Assembly (NCBI GenBank): GCA_021323705.1
Contig: JAJPKL010000021.1
Span: 1 to 64,000, forward strand
Direction of reading: 5' to 3'
DNA from: Nitrososphaerota archaeon
Lineage (GTDB): Archaea > Thermoproteota > Nitrososphaeria > Nitrososphaerales > Nitrosopumilaceae
Length of the DNA: 64,000 nucleotides
This document shows positions 16,931 through 24,811 of this stretch, piece after piece. Under the pieces are notes generated by a model, which saw only the letters and a list, made by a program, of their open reading frames with translations, had not been told where the DNA came from and ran no database searches. Position numbers and translations under genes: made by a program. Positions within the stretch are counted from its first letter, which is position 1, and each line of letters opens with the position of its first letter.

Positions 16931-17434
16931 ATGGCGGGCATTGTAACGTTTGTAATATTTTTTGGTTTATTGATGGTTCCCCAAGCCCATGCTCAACAAA
17001 CATCAGATGTGACTATCATCAAGGGCGCAGGTTCTGGACAATCATGTGTTTCAGCAAAGAACTGCTTTGATCCAAGCACCTTAAACATTGCCGCGGGAAC
17101 CGCAGTTGAGTGGAAAAATGCAGATCAGGTAAGTCACACAGTAACAAGTGGAAATCCATCAGATAACCAAACTGGAACAGTGTTTGATAGTGGTCTAATT
17201 GCCCCCGGCAAAGAATTCACTTTCACGTTCAAGGATGCTGGTACGTATCACTATTTCTGCAAGCTTCATCCGTGGATGGCAGGAGAAGTGGTTGTTGGCA
17301 CATCTACAAGTAACAATGCAAGTGCCCCAGAATTTGGTCAGGTAGCACCGATAATACTTGCCATTGCAATAATGTCAACTGTTGTATTTTCAGCAAAACG
17401 TAGACTATCAAAACTGAACTTGCCTTCATTCTAA
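16931..17434 (+). CDS. Secreted plastocyanin-like cupredoxin with PEFG-CTERM anchor
   Basis: From the ATG at 16931, 167 residues; a TTG at 16898 is in frame but a signal peptide (MAGIVTFVIFFGLLMVPQ, cleavage after AHA) starts better at the ATG. The single cupredoxin domain carries type-1 copper ligands: His in QVSHTVTSG, and Cys-His-Met in YHYFCKLHPWMAGEV. After a short linker, APEFGQVAPIILAIAIM plus a basic tail is a PEFG-CTERM sorting signal. It is an extracytoplasmic electron carrier, likely serving the AMO/NirK electron-transfer chain as proposed for AOA plastocyanins. Confidence 0.9.
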   Translation: MAGIVTFVIFFGLLMVPQAHAQQTSDVTIIKGAGSGQSCVSAKNCFDPSTLNIAAGTAVEWKNADQVSHTVTSGNPSDNQTGTVFDSGLIAPGKEFTFTFKDAGTYHYFCKLHPWMAGEVVVGTSTSNNASAPEFGQVAPIILAIAIMSTVVFSAKRRLSKLNLPSF

Positions 17435-17546
17435 GAAAATGTACGTGTAATTGTAAAATAATTGCTGATTGATAATTTCTGTACACAATAAATCTTGATG
17501 AACACGGTTAACCATGCCGTATATAGAATCAAGCTTGATTATATCC

Positions 17547-17804
17547 ATGCAGGAAATAACTGGAACATTTCATGGAGCGAAACTCTATGCACTAATTGCA
17601 GGAGTTTGCATAGCTGGTACTGCAGTAATTGCATTTGGCCTAGAGTATAGTGCACACTTTGCAACACCCGGATACATACCACCGGCAACAGTAGCCCCAA
17701 AAACAGGGCACTGCTATTCATTTGAACAGAATTGTAACAACCCAGTAAAACATGGCGCATCTTACTACACTAGTGGCGCATACTTAGACCAGCCAGCTCC
17801 CTGA
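17547..17804 (+). CDS. 85-residue single-helix protein, paralogue of the protein at 32243
   Basis: From the ATG at 17547 (an upstream ATG at 17514 is in frame). One membrane helix (LYALIAGVCIAGTAVIAFGL) is followed by an outside part with HCYSFEQNCNNPVKHGA and YYTSGAYLDQP. The protein at 32243-32500 has the same length and plan (NCYSFQTGCKN ... MENGAYLSGNF). Two conserved cysteines six residues apart may form a disulfide or metal site. Its position between a cupredoxin and a Rieske protein suggests a role in the same membrane electron-transfer machinery. Family unnamed to me. Confidence 0.75.
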   Translation: MQEITGTFHGAKLYALIAGVCIAGTAVIAFGLEYSAHFATPGYIPPATVAPKTGHCYSFEQNCNNPVKHGASYYTSGAYLDQPAP

Positions 17805-17888
17805 TTCTTTTTTTGTAAAAATACAATAGAAAACTAGGATCTAATTATCCACGAATTACATATTAAAAAACAAACTCTAGACTATTTC

Positions 17889-18509
17889 CTAATCGTGTAG
17901 GAATCTGCCGTAACCCACTATGCCGTTTTCATTAACGTTCCAAACAGCTGGTTTTATCCACAAATCCCCACTGTCGTCTGCCTCAAGATAGAGAATAGGC
18001 AAGACATTTGATGGAGGAGCTTGAAGGGATGCCGGTCCTGCAAACGCCTTCCCGTTTAGCATGTTATACATACTTCCATGACACGGGCATTCTCCTCGTT
18101 TTCTTCCTTCTTGGGGCCAATACTTCCAGAGGCACCATAAGTGCAGACAAACCATACTGTATACACGAAATGCCGAAGCATCATTGACATTACCGCCCAA
18201 TTCTTCAGGTAGTCTTACAAACTGCCATTTCCTAAAAGCCTCTTGGTTGAGCACAGGATCGTCCGTGGATGGATATGTTATGACTTCGGAACTGTTTACC
18301 GGAAATGCCTTCACGTTAGCTGTTGTACCATCTGGTAATGTCACTTTTACTTTCTGTGGAACAACGTTGGAGGGATTTGGCATGAATTGTCCCCATGGAA
18401 CAAACGGTGCGAAAGTTAATGCGACTCCTCCTGCACCAAGCAACCTGAGAAAATCACGTCTTGTTAGAGTTCCTCTAGTGTCATTTTCCTTAGTATCCGA
18501 CTCGGTCAT
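17889..18509 (-). CDS. Tat-exported Rieske iron-sulfur protein
   Basis: 206 residues. Twin-arginine signal TRRDFLRLLGAGGVALT at residues 16-32. Rieske cluster ligands: C121-L-H123 and C141-P-C143-H144, with C126 and C143 placed for the usual disulfide, so all six key residues are present. The 2Fe-2S protein would lie on the outer face of the membrane, anchored by the uncleaved signal helix. No cytochrome b gene is adjacent, so it could serve a remote bc-type complex or a copper-enzyme pathway. It lies amid cupredoxins, 10 kb from amoA. A small membrane protein gene is 168 bp upstream. Confidence 0.93.
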   Translation of the reverse strand: MTESDTKENDTRGTLTRRDFLRLLGAGGVALTFAPFVPWGQFMPNPSNVVPQKVKVTLPDGTTANVKAFPVNSSEVITYPSTDDPVLNQEAFRKWQFVRLPEELGGNVNDASAFRVYSMVCLHLWCLWKYWPQEGRKRGECPCHGSMYNMLNGKAFAGPASLQAPPSNVLPILYLEADDSGDLWIKPAVWNVNENGIVGYGRFLHD

Positions 18510-18677
18510 TTTTTATTCGCTCTAATTGTGAAAACAGAAAATCAGATGCTGTTCTCATTATTGTTTCAGCGAAGATTCTTTTTTTAATTTAAAGCTGAAT
18601 TAACATTGTTACCTAAATCATAAGTTTTTGTACAAAAATAATCAAAAATCCCGAAGTGATAATTTGAATCAATAAAA

Positions 18678-18818
18678 CTATTTTTTGAATCTAGAAATTT
18701 TTTGAAATGCGTCACCAACTAAAAATAGCCCTATGGCAACGGATAAAAAAATGCCGCAACCTATTCCTATATAGGTAAAGACACCGACCACAGCTTTACC
18801 CATTGATTGGTCAAACAT
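18678..18818 (-). CDS. 46-residue single-helix membrane protein
   Basis: ATG at 18818, TAG at 18678-18680. It reads MFDQSMGKAVVGVFTYIGIG, then a long hydrophobic run (CGIFLSVAIGLFLVG), then DAFQKISRFKK, so the membrane helix is followed by a basic, inside-facing tail. The hydrophobic pattern and a proper start make it credible. It is 168 bp upstream of the Rieske gene on the same strand, so it may be co-transcribed and be a small subunit of a membrane complex. Not recognised. Confidence 0.6.
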   Translation of the reverse strand: MFDQSMGKAVVGVFTYIGIGCGIFLSVAIGLFLVGDAFQKISRFKK

Positions 18819-18937
18819 TTTTCGAGATTAATTGTCATCCAACTTTATTATGTTTGAATTAACATTGTTACCACACAGATTTTTGGAAAAGGCATTTTCG
18901 TATATCTTTATAAAAAGGAAGGTACGTTAGTCCAACT

Positions 18938-19030
18938 TTGACCATCCAACATACATGCGAATTATTAAAAATAATTTCAGTGTCTTAGCCAGGCCAAACT
19001 CATGGATTAAAGGTAAAAATTTTTTTAAAC
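18938..19030 (+). ncRNA. Structured RNA candidate RNA10, homologue of RNA4
   Basis: TCTTAGCCAGGCCAAACTC (18983-19001) matches 18 of 19 bases of the RNA candidate at 28788-28806 on the other strand. As there, a hairpin precedes the motif (AATTATT 18960-18966 with AATAATT 18970-18976), an outer stem is possible (ATCCA 18944-18948 with TGGAT 19003-19007), and a T-rich tract follows. TATA-like CTTTATAAAAAGG (18907-18919) lies about 25-30 nt before the structure. The stems are weaker than in RNA4. The region 18819-19115 otherwise holds only the promoter of the cupredoxin gene. Confidence 0.45.
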
Positions 19031-19115
19031 TTGCAGTCATTGCTATACTAAAATGATAAATTATAGTGAGAATATATTTTTGATTTTTATTGTTTGAAGA
19101 TGCCATTTCTTAGCA

Positions 19116-19502
19116 GTGCTGATAGGAAAGACATTCTACCTTGTTGTGTTCTTCACTGTGATTGGTTCTCTTACAATTCCAAATGCAATGGCAGAAAGAA
19201 CAACTAACGTGTTAATTAGTGATGGCTCAAGTTTAGGTCAGCTCTGCGTTGCTGCTAGGAATTGCTTTGCTCCCTCTGTATTGCATATAGGTGTAGGAAC
19301 TACAGTATTGTGGAAAAACGTTGACAAGTATAGCCATACAGTAACAAGCGGCTCACCCTTTGACAACCATGCTGGAAAGGTATTCGATAGTGGTCTCATT
19401 TTGCCTGGAAAAGAATTTGAATATGCATTTAACAGTGCAGGCACGTATCATTACTTTTGCGAAATCCATCCGTGGATGAAGGGCGAAATTATTGTTGCGT
19501 GA
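19116..19502 (+). CDS. Secreted plastocyanin-like cupredoxin
   Basis: 128 residues from a GTG at 19116. Signal peptide LVVFFTVIGSLTIPNAMA with cleavage near residue 26. The cupredoxin domain retains type-1 copper ligands: His in KYSHTVTSG, and Cys-His-Met in YHYFCEIHPWMKGEI, which ends the protein. It is close to the cupredoxin at 16931 (shared SGQ/LGQ-CV-A-NCF and KVFDSGL segments), but lacks a C-terminal anchor, so it is a soluble pseudoperiplasmic carrier. A structured RNA candidate ends about 90 bp upstream. Confidence 0.9.
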   Translation: MLIGKTFYLVVFFTVIGSLTIPNAMAERTTNVLISDGSSLGQLCVAARNCFAPSVLHIGVGTTVLWKNVDKYSHTVTSGSPFDNHAGKVFDSGLILPGKEFEYAFNSAGTYHYFCEIHPWMKGEIIVA

Positions 19503-19641
19503 ATCCAAGATTAAACAAATCCATGCTGTTGAATGATTTTTGAAACTTGTCATCTATAAGATTACGTATTGATAACCAAGTACAAAACTATCTTAAAAGT
19601 ACCTCTGTTTCTTGAGTATCTGTTTTCGCAGTAATTAGTTG

Positions 19642-20109
19642 TTATGATGTTAGAGCTCCATGTATGATGTCTATCTCTCCCTTCATCCACGGATGTACTT
19701 TGCAATAATATGGAATCTGGGCTTCTTGTGTGAATACGAATTGGTAGGATTTTCCTGGCAATATGGCTTCAGACCCAAAATCTCCACTGTAAGCATCTTT
19801 GTACGGCTTGTCAGGTGTGACATAGTGTGCTGCTTGATCTTGATTCTTCCATACTACCATGTTATCAACACCCAGCTGGACTTCTTGTTTTTTTGGTACA
19901 AAGTTTTGTTGTTGATCTTGGTTAACGGAACCTGCAACTATGGCTATGCGTGTAGTCTGACCTGGATTTAATACCTTTTCAGGTATGATTGGTTTTGCGT
20001 TGTACTCTGGAATATAATAAAGCTCATAGTAGCCTATGCTGAGGGCTGCCCCAACAATTACGGCCATTAGACCCACACCATATGCGTGACTGGTAGAGAG
20101 ATTGCTCAA
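19642..20109 (-). CDS. N-terminally anchored cupredoxin
   Basis: 155 residues. An N-terminal helix (YGVGLMAVIVGAALSIGYYE) anchors the protein outside the membrane. The cupredoxin domain has copper ligands His in QAAHYVTPD and Cys-His-Met in PYYCKVHPWMKGEI. It resembles subunit-II-like or halocyanin-type electron donors. It is 9 bp downstream of the exported repeat protein 20119-21588 on the same strand, so it is its operon partner, and converges on the cupredoxin at 19116. Confidence 0.9.
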   Translation of the reverse strand: MSNLSTSHAYGVGLMAVIVGAALSIGYYELYYIPEYNAKPIIPEKVLNPGQTTRIAIVAGSVNQDQQQNFVPKKQEVQLGVDNMVVWKNQDQAAHYVTPDKPYKDAYSGDFGSEAILPGKSYQFVFTQEAQIPYYCKVHPWMKGEIDIIHGALTS

Positions 20110-20118
20110 GATTGCCCC

Positions 20119-21588
20119 CTACGAACTTATTGTAATTATTCCGTTTGTAATCATATACTGTATTCCTTTGACAAACTCGGCATCTGAAATCTGTCCACCT
20201 GCCCACCAACCGGCATTATTTTTCACCCATGCAGGAATTGGTTGTGAACTGCCAGTGCCTGTCTGAGTGGCTGGAATCTTCATGATTCCATTTTGTATTA
20301 GATATTGTATTCCTTTGACAAATTCGCTGTCACCGACCTGTCCCTGAGACCACCACTTGGCATTGTTCTTAACCCATGATGGTATTGATATGGTCTGTGC
20401 TACGCTGGTATTGTTAGCGGGGGGAGTTACACTAGATGTATTTGAGTTTACAGGTGTTGATGATCCAAAAGGCGGTGCTACCTTTACATCCACTTTGATT
20501 AGGCCAGCCTTGCTTACATCAGTTACTCCAGATTGAGGGCCAGTTCCTGCTACATAAATTACGTAATGGACTACTGGAGGAGGCTGTTTTTCATCAAAAT
20601 TCTGTTCATCATCGCCCACTGCCGAGTAGATGTCGGTCCTGCCTAGGCTTTGTGCAAGTGACTCAAGCTCATGGCCCTTGTCATCTACAGTGTATATGTC
20701 ATAATGAATGTCTGAAATCCTTTGAGTAGCAGAAAACACTGGTTCAAAGTATACTCTCCAACCCATGGGACATCCTTGGTGAGGCACTTTGGGACTGTAA
20801 TAATACTCTATTGCAACAGAACCAGAATCAGTAGACTGTGTATCGTGAACTGAATCTGTTGCATAGTCCGGTGTAGGACAACTTGCACTCCCTCCAAGCG
20901 GATTGGTGTTTTCAACGTTGAGAAATGAGGGTGGCTGTGCACTGTTTCCGTGCTCTAGCAGGCTGTATTCATACCCTATGGTAGGCGCTCCACTTGTCTT
21001 GATGGCATACACATGAGCCTTTACTGGGAATGCCAGAGAGGGGGCTACCCAGAGATAACTGTCTACTCCACTATCATGAAAATGGAGAGTTGACGCGCTG
21101 AACGTACCGTCGGGGACTGTTACATTCTGCATCCCTATAGAACCTAGCGAGACCTCACCGTAAATTCCAGTTTGTCCCCAGACAGGGCTTAGTATGTCAA
21201 CAGGAGCTGTCTTTTGGGCAAAAGAATCAAGCCATGTTAATGTTAGCCTGTATACGTTTACGTAATCAGCAAGGTTTGGGTCGGAATATGTTGGATCGGG
21301 GGTAATGTCACCTACCTTGACAATGCCTTTTTGTATGATGGAACCGTCATGTATTACCATCTCCAAGGTAGATCCGCTACTTGTCTGGTTCTTGACCCAA
21401 AAATCCATTTCAAATGGTGCTAAATTATGAAAGAAAACATCTGCTATGGTATATCTGTAGTAATCCCCCGTTTTTAGTCCCTGACCGGGATACCAAGTTG
21501 TTGCAAATACATTAGGAACCATGGATACGGTCCCAACCAGAACAACTACAAGGATAACCGTACTCAAAAACGGAGATCTAAATCTCAT
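20119..21588 (-). CDS. Large exported protein with two C-terminal WVKNN repeats
   Basis: 489 residues. Signal peptide STVILVVVLVGTVSMVPN with cleavage after VFA near residue 29. A beta-rich N-terminal region of about 250 residues and a middle domain follow. After a Ser/Thr/Asn-rich linker (near 385-400), two copies of a roughly 38-residue repeat occur: IPSWVKNNAKWWSQGQ and IPAWVKNNAGWWAGGQ, each continuing EFVKGIQYLI-NGI. This repeat is common at C-termini of thaumarchaeal surface proteins. Co-transcribed with the cupredoxin 19642, suggesting an extracytoplasmic partner. No catalytic motif seen. Confidence 0.8.
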   Translation of the reverse strand: MRFRSPFLSTVILVVVLVGTVSMVPNVFATTWYPGQGLKTGDYYRYTIADVFFHNLAPFEMDFWVKNQTSSGSTLEMVIHDGSIIQKGIVKVGDITPDPTYSDPNLADYVNVYRLTLTWLDSFAQKTAPVDILSPVWGQTGIYGEVSLGSIGMQNVTVPDGTFSASTLHFHDSGVDSYLWVAPSLAFPVKAHVYAIKTSGAPTIGYEYSLLEHGNSAQPPSFLNVENTNPLGGSASCPTPDYATDSVHDTQSTDSGSVAIEYYYSPKVPHQGCPMGWRVYFEPVFSATQRISDIHYDIYTVDDKGHELESLAQSLGRTDIYSAVGDDEQNFDEKQPPPVVHYVIYVAGTGPQSGVTDVSKAGLIKVDVKVAPPFGSSTPVNSNTSSVTPPANNTSVAQTISIPSWVKNNAKWWSQGQVGDSEFVKGIQYLIQNGIMKIPATQTGTGSSQPIPAWVKNNAGWWAGGQISDAEFVKGIQYMITNGIITISS

Positions 21589-21754
21589 TCTATACTATAA
21601 AGATGTCAAACTTACAGATAAATCAACACCTTTTTCCATAATTTTTTCAGCTATAGTACAAATTAACAACTCAATGGCAACCTGTAAGCGGGCATTTATT
21701 TCACAAACCTGAGAATGATGTATATTGTTAAGTATCTTCAAACATGATTGACAC

Positions 21755-21823
21755 TACAGGTCATCTCGTCAACGAGATCTAAACTCATGTCCTACCCTTC
21801 CAAGTTGACCTGTACTTGGAAGG
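21755..21823 (+). ncRNA. Pseudoknot-capable leader RNA candidate RNA2
   Basis: ATCTCGT (21763-21769) pairs with ACGAGAT (21772-21778). CCTTCCAAGT (21796-21805) pairs with ACTTGGAAGG (21814-21823), a perfect 10-bp stem. The 8-base loop TGACCTGT (21806-21813) is exactly complementary to ACAGGTCA at 21756-21763, allowing a pseudoknot (9 bp if the stem's first base is freed). A second copy of the left arm, TTCCAAGT, lies at 21894-21901, 7 bases before the ATG at 21909, so an alternative pairing near the start codon is possible. A TATA-like ATGTATATTG at 21718-21727 fits. It could also be a DNA operator pair. Confidence 0.45.
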
Positions 21824-21908
21824 TTAAGACTTGAACTGTACGTTCCAGTTTATTGCCAAATTGCAGTGTATACTGCCGAGATTTATCTCAGGGTTCCAAG
21901 TATTCTGT

Positions 21909-22352
21909 ATGGCTGAAGTTGACATAATGCTTCGGGTCAACAGTACCTTTGAAAAAGTATGGAGTATAATATCCGATGTAGACAATGATCAAAATTACTG
22001 GAAAGGAATTAACCGCATAAAAAACATATCAAAAGTTGGAAATGTTCTTGTACGTGAGATATACTTGTCTGATGGCAACAAATGCGAACAAAGAATAACA
22101 CTATTTCCTAAAGAAGGAATACACATACAGTGGACCAAAGGCCCCCTTCCTGGTACCACGGATATAATGCTTATTGATAATGGTAGTACTACAATTATTC
22201 GTATTCTAATAAATTATAAACGCACAGGAAAGAACGATGTGAATTCTACAAAAATTTTAGCAGAATTACAGTCGGAAACAGAGCGTGCTTTAAAGCTGAT
22301 AAAAAAAGAAGCAGAACGCAAACCATACAGCATTGCTCATAAAAGAAAATAA
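21909..22352 (+). CDS. SRPBCC-fold (START-like) protein
   Basis: 147 residues from the ATG at 21909; in-frame upstream codons to 21831 overlap the leader RNA structure and read poorly. AEVDIMLRVNSTFEKVWSII and SDVDNDQNYWKGI are the typical SRPBCC entry; strands KQRITLFP-like and IQWTKGPLPG follow, ending in the long C-terminal helix. Cytosolic, no signal peptide. The family binds hydrophobic ligands; substrate unknown. Leader structures suggest post-transcriptional or operator control. Confidence 0.8.
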   Translation: MAEVDIMLRVNSTFEKVWSIISDVDNDQNYWKGINRIKNISKVGNVLVREIYLSDGNKCEQRITLFPKEGIHIQWTKGPLPGTTDIMLIDNGSTTIIRILINYKRTGKNDVNSTKILAELQSETERALKLIKKEAERKPYSIAHKRK

Positions 22353-22379
22353 AAATTGCTTCCACTCGTGGAGAATTTT

Positions 22380-22694
22380 TCAAGTTTTATTATGTAGCAA
22401 ACACAGATTGTTTTTGTATCTCATCTCCCATCTTCCGTGTTCCCCTATGACATACTCTATCTGGAGAAAATTCATTCTTACCAATTTTCTTAACTTTCTA
22501 TATAACGTACTCTGGGCAATGTTTGCTTCAAACATGATTTGATAAGCAGATTTTGCTGTATCATATGTGGATTGTAAAATTAATTTTGTGTCTCTATCGG
22601 AGACGATTCTTTTGTAGAATCTTTCTTTGTCAAGTCTTTGCATTTGATCATGTATCAAGTCAATTCCTCTCCGTTTCATGTGCGAAACATGCAT
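22380..22694 (-). CDS. Small winged-HTH regulator
   Basis: 104 residues (or 99 from the Met at residue 6). The HTH core is SDRDTKLILQSTYDTAKSAY then ANIAQSTLYRKLRKLVRMNF, followed by a wing with EYVIGEHGRWEMRY. It is similar by eye to the first HTH of the regulator at 30727 and to the protein at 5191 (NIPLSTTYRKLEKL, KISLALAYKKIKNL). There is no sensing domain, so it may be a simple repressor or need a partner. It converges with the SRPBCC gene. Confidence 0.75.
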   Translation of the reverse strand: MHVSHMKRRGIDLIHDQMQRLDKERFYKRIVSDRDTKLILQSTYDTAKSAYQIMFEANIAQSTLYRKLRKLVRMNFLQIEYVIGEHGRWEMRYKNNLCLLHNKT

Positions 22695-22810
22695 ACCTCA
22701 AGTGGGAAGTTTTCACACGACTAAATTTACTCGTGCCCATATAATTACAGCAAAGAAATCTGGATAAATAAAGGACGTACACACTGCAATATTAAAATCA
22801 GGCAAACTAA

Positions 22811-23341
22811 TTATTCGGAAAATTGAAACGAGATTGTATTTTTTTCTGCCTTTACCGCTATCTTTCTATTGAAAACTTCTTGGAAGATAAGCTCTAAAAT
22901 CGTCTTGTGGTAGATTGACCAATTTTTTCCTATATCGTGCTTCATTACATATGTGTGAAAACCATCATCATTGGTATGGCTTACTTGTACGGAAGAATTT
23001 ATCATTCTAGTCTCAAACCAAGTTAAGAACGAGATCAAGTTCATGTTGCCCTTCATAAATAATGCTATGTCTCTTACCTCGTTCTTACCAATGCGTGAAG
23101 CAATAGATACTATTTCCTCTTGTTTCATCTTGCCAAAGATCTCTGTAAAGACAGGCTTGTTTATCATAACAAAACCTGAGACTGGTTCGTATATGTCCCA
23201 TTCAAGAAACCTTCTTAGCGCTTGATTTACAAGTGTGTTGGTGCTGACTTGACGCTTGTTGGACTCATCGCGGAGACGTTTTAGTATGTCATCATCTAGC
23301 CTGAATGTAATAGTTGATGTTTTCTTTGAGGCCGAACTCAA
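22811..23341 (-). CDS. Ribbon-helix-helix regulator with C-terminal sensing-like domain
   Basis: 176 residues. The N-terminus STITFRLDDDILKRLRDESN with SVTNTLVNQAL-like helix (residues 8-45) is a ribbon-helix-helix DNA-binding domain. The remainder (residues 50-176) contains VFTEIFGKMKQEEI and a C-terminal HTYVMKHDIGKNWS segment, unlike simple antitoxins; it may sense a ligand. No toxin gene is adjacent. RHH proteins with this extension recur in Nitrososphaerota from memory. Confidence 0.8.
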   Translation of the reverse strand: MSSASKKTSTITFRLDDDILKRLRDESNKRQVSTNTLVNQALRRFLEWDIYEPVSGFVMINKPVFTEIFGKMKQEEIVSIASRIGKNEVRDIALFMKGNMNLISFLTWFETRMINSSVQVSHTNDDGFHTYVMKHDIGKNWSIYHKTILELIFQEVFNRKIAVKAEKNTISFQFSE

Positions 23342-23447
23342 TCCTCTTCAATGACACTTTCGCTGTTTTTTAATATTTGTAATACATCCAGGCTGTTTTA
23401 TAGTTGAAACCTGTGTTTGATTGTGGGCGAATTCAATGCGTAGGCAG

Positions 23448-24014
23448 TTATCTCTTTTTATGGACATAACGCCATATGGCAATTCCTATTCCAACAAATA
23501 TTCCAGCAAAAATCATTATAGGCAACAAAAGATAGATCATATTCATGACTTGAAATTCTGGTGAGGAAACAAAAACAGTAAATCTAGACACGCTTATGAA
23601 AGTAGGGGTATCAATCCGCAAAAAAATCTCATACGTGCCACCCTTTGTAAAAACATAGTTGTGCGAAAAATCTCCGTTTTTTATATTAGATGCATTAAAC
23701 TTGTACGTAATGTCATTTGATGATGTGTTTGCGCTATTATAATAAATGACCGTGACAGTCTCTGTAAAGTTCTTGAGGTGTTCGCCTGTCTGTAAATTTT
23801 GTACGCTAAAGGACATGGTAGCATTTTTTTCTACCGCAGGAGTTTGAGGCTCAATTTCAAATTGAACTAAAATGTTTTCTTTTTGATTTTTCCATTCTTG
23901 AACATTATATCCATAAAGATGACCAGATGATGGTAAAACTGGAAGAAAAACTATACCAAATAAAACCATGAATTTTGTAATTTTAAAAAAATCATCTGTG
24001 TAATTTGAAGTCAA
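23448..24014 (-). CDS. Membrane protein with one outside Ig/YtkA-like domain
   Basis: 188 residues. N-terminal signal helix (FMVLFGIVFLPVLPSSGH), an extracellular beta-sandwich of about 110 residues (VQFEIEPQTPAVEKNATMSF; SHNYVFTKGGTYEIFLRI), and a C-terminal helix (YLLLPIMIFAGIFVGIGI) with a basic tail. The same plan occurs in the proteins at 24121, 24812 and 32773. It is divergent from the homologue at 24121. Proposed as an extracytoplasmic module of the copper/ammonia-oxidation membrane system on position alone. Confidence 0.7.
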   Translation of the reverse strand: MTSNYTDDFFKITKFMVLFGIVFLPVLPSSGHLYGYNVQEWKNQKENILVQFEIEPQTPAVEKNATMSFSVQNLQTGEHLKNFTETVTVIYYNSANTSSNDITYKFNASNIKNGDFSHNYVFTKGGTYEIFLRIDTPTFISVSRFTVFVSSPEFQVMNMIYLLLPIMIFAGIFVGIGIAIWRYVHKKR

Positions 24015-24120
24015 TAAATGTCGTTGTACTAGTTGTCTTATAATGCATTATCAAGTTTCCAATTTCAAAACACTAGATTGAAAAATTAATATTTAAGCAA
24101 TCATGGTTGATCCGAGATAA

Positions 24121-24720
24121 ATGAGAAGAGTCATAATTTTGGTATTGGGGTGTTCTTTTGCTTTCTTTGCATTTCATGTTGCTAATGCCGAGTTGCAATC
24201 TACCGGTTCAATTTTTAACAACTTTTTTGGCGGTCTGAAATGGCAACCGGATGCCTTGAATTCTGAATCTGAAGTAATTGGAAACTATCAGGTGGTCATT
24301 ACAACAAATCCACTGAACCCTAAAGTAAACGAAACCACGCACATAGAGTTTAAGGTCTATAATTATAATCAGGGAACTTACGGTGACAAGTCAAACTATG
24401 CCGAAACAGCAGTCAATCATTTTACCATGGGCGTTCGAGTTTTTTATAATGATGGCCTTGTAGAAGAATTTCTTCCGCAGCTGCATAAAGGAAACACATG
24501 GAGCACGGACTATGTATTTCATAGATCAGGAAATCATGTGTTAAAAGTAGATTTGTATGACATGGATAAAAATAACCAAGTTGTAACCTACATCTTCAAT
24601 GTTCCCGTGGATACAATTTTTGGACCCATTTTTCAATACATTCTGATTGGTGCAACAGTAGCATTAGCCGGAACCCTCATGTGGGTCAAATTCATAATGA
24701 TGAAGAAAAAAACATCGTAA
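24121..24720 (+). CDS. Membrane protein with outside YtkA-like domain
   Basis: 199 residues. Signal peptide RVIILVLGCSFAFFAFHV with cleavage after ANA. One beta-sandwich domain: YQVVITTNPLNPKVNETTHI, MGVRVFYNDGLVEEFLPQ, and DYVFHRSGNHVLKVDLYD, closely matched by the protein at 32773 (MGVKIYHDDDLTKEFPPA, DYVFQEPGNHVFKVDLFD). A C-terminal helix and MKKKTS tail follow. YtkA-like domains are found in copper-handling and oxidase-assembly proteins. Function here is inferred only from copper-rich context. Confidence 0.75.
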   Translation: MRRVIILVLGCSFAFFAFHVANAELQSTGSIFNNFFGGLKWQPDALNSESEVIGNYQVVITTNPLNPKVNETTHIEFKVYNYNQGTYGDKSNYAETAVNHFTMGVRVFYNDGLVEEFLPQLHKGNTWSTDYVFHRSGNHVLKVDLYDMDKNNQVVTYIFNVPVDTIFGPIFQYILIGATVALAGTLMWVKFIMMKKKTS

Positions 24721-24811
24721 TTGTATCTGGACGGTCTAAATTTTAAAGAGCTGTATTAGTTAGAGACCTGTTTTGTTTAATAACATCTCAAGAAAAACGG
24801 AAACAAGAAGT

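Noticed and set aside
18955-19056. 33-codon frame starting at ATG 18955
   Set aside because: It overlaps the RNA10 motif shared with RNA4; the shared bases are on opposite coding contexts, so nucleotide-level (RNA) conservation explains it better.
22811-23341. RHH protein as antitoxin of a toxin-antitoxin pair
   Set aside because: No small toxin gene is adjacent, and the protein has a long extra domain unlike simple antitoxins.
23448-24720. YtkA-like proteins as AmoB or AmoC
   Set aside because: Neither shows the characteristic AmoB or AmoC sequences that I know; only a general fold similarity to AmoB is possible.
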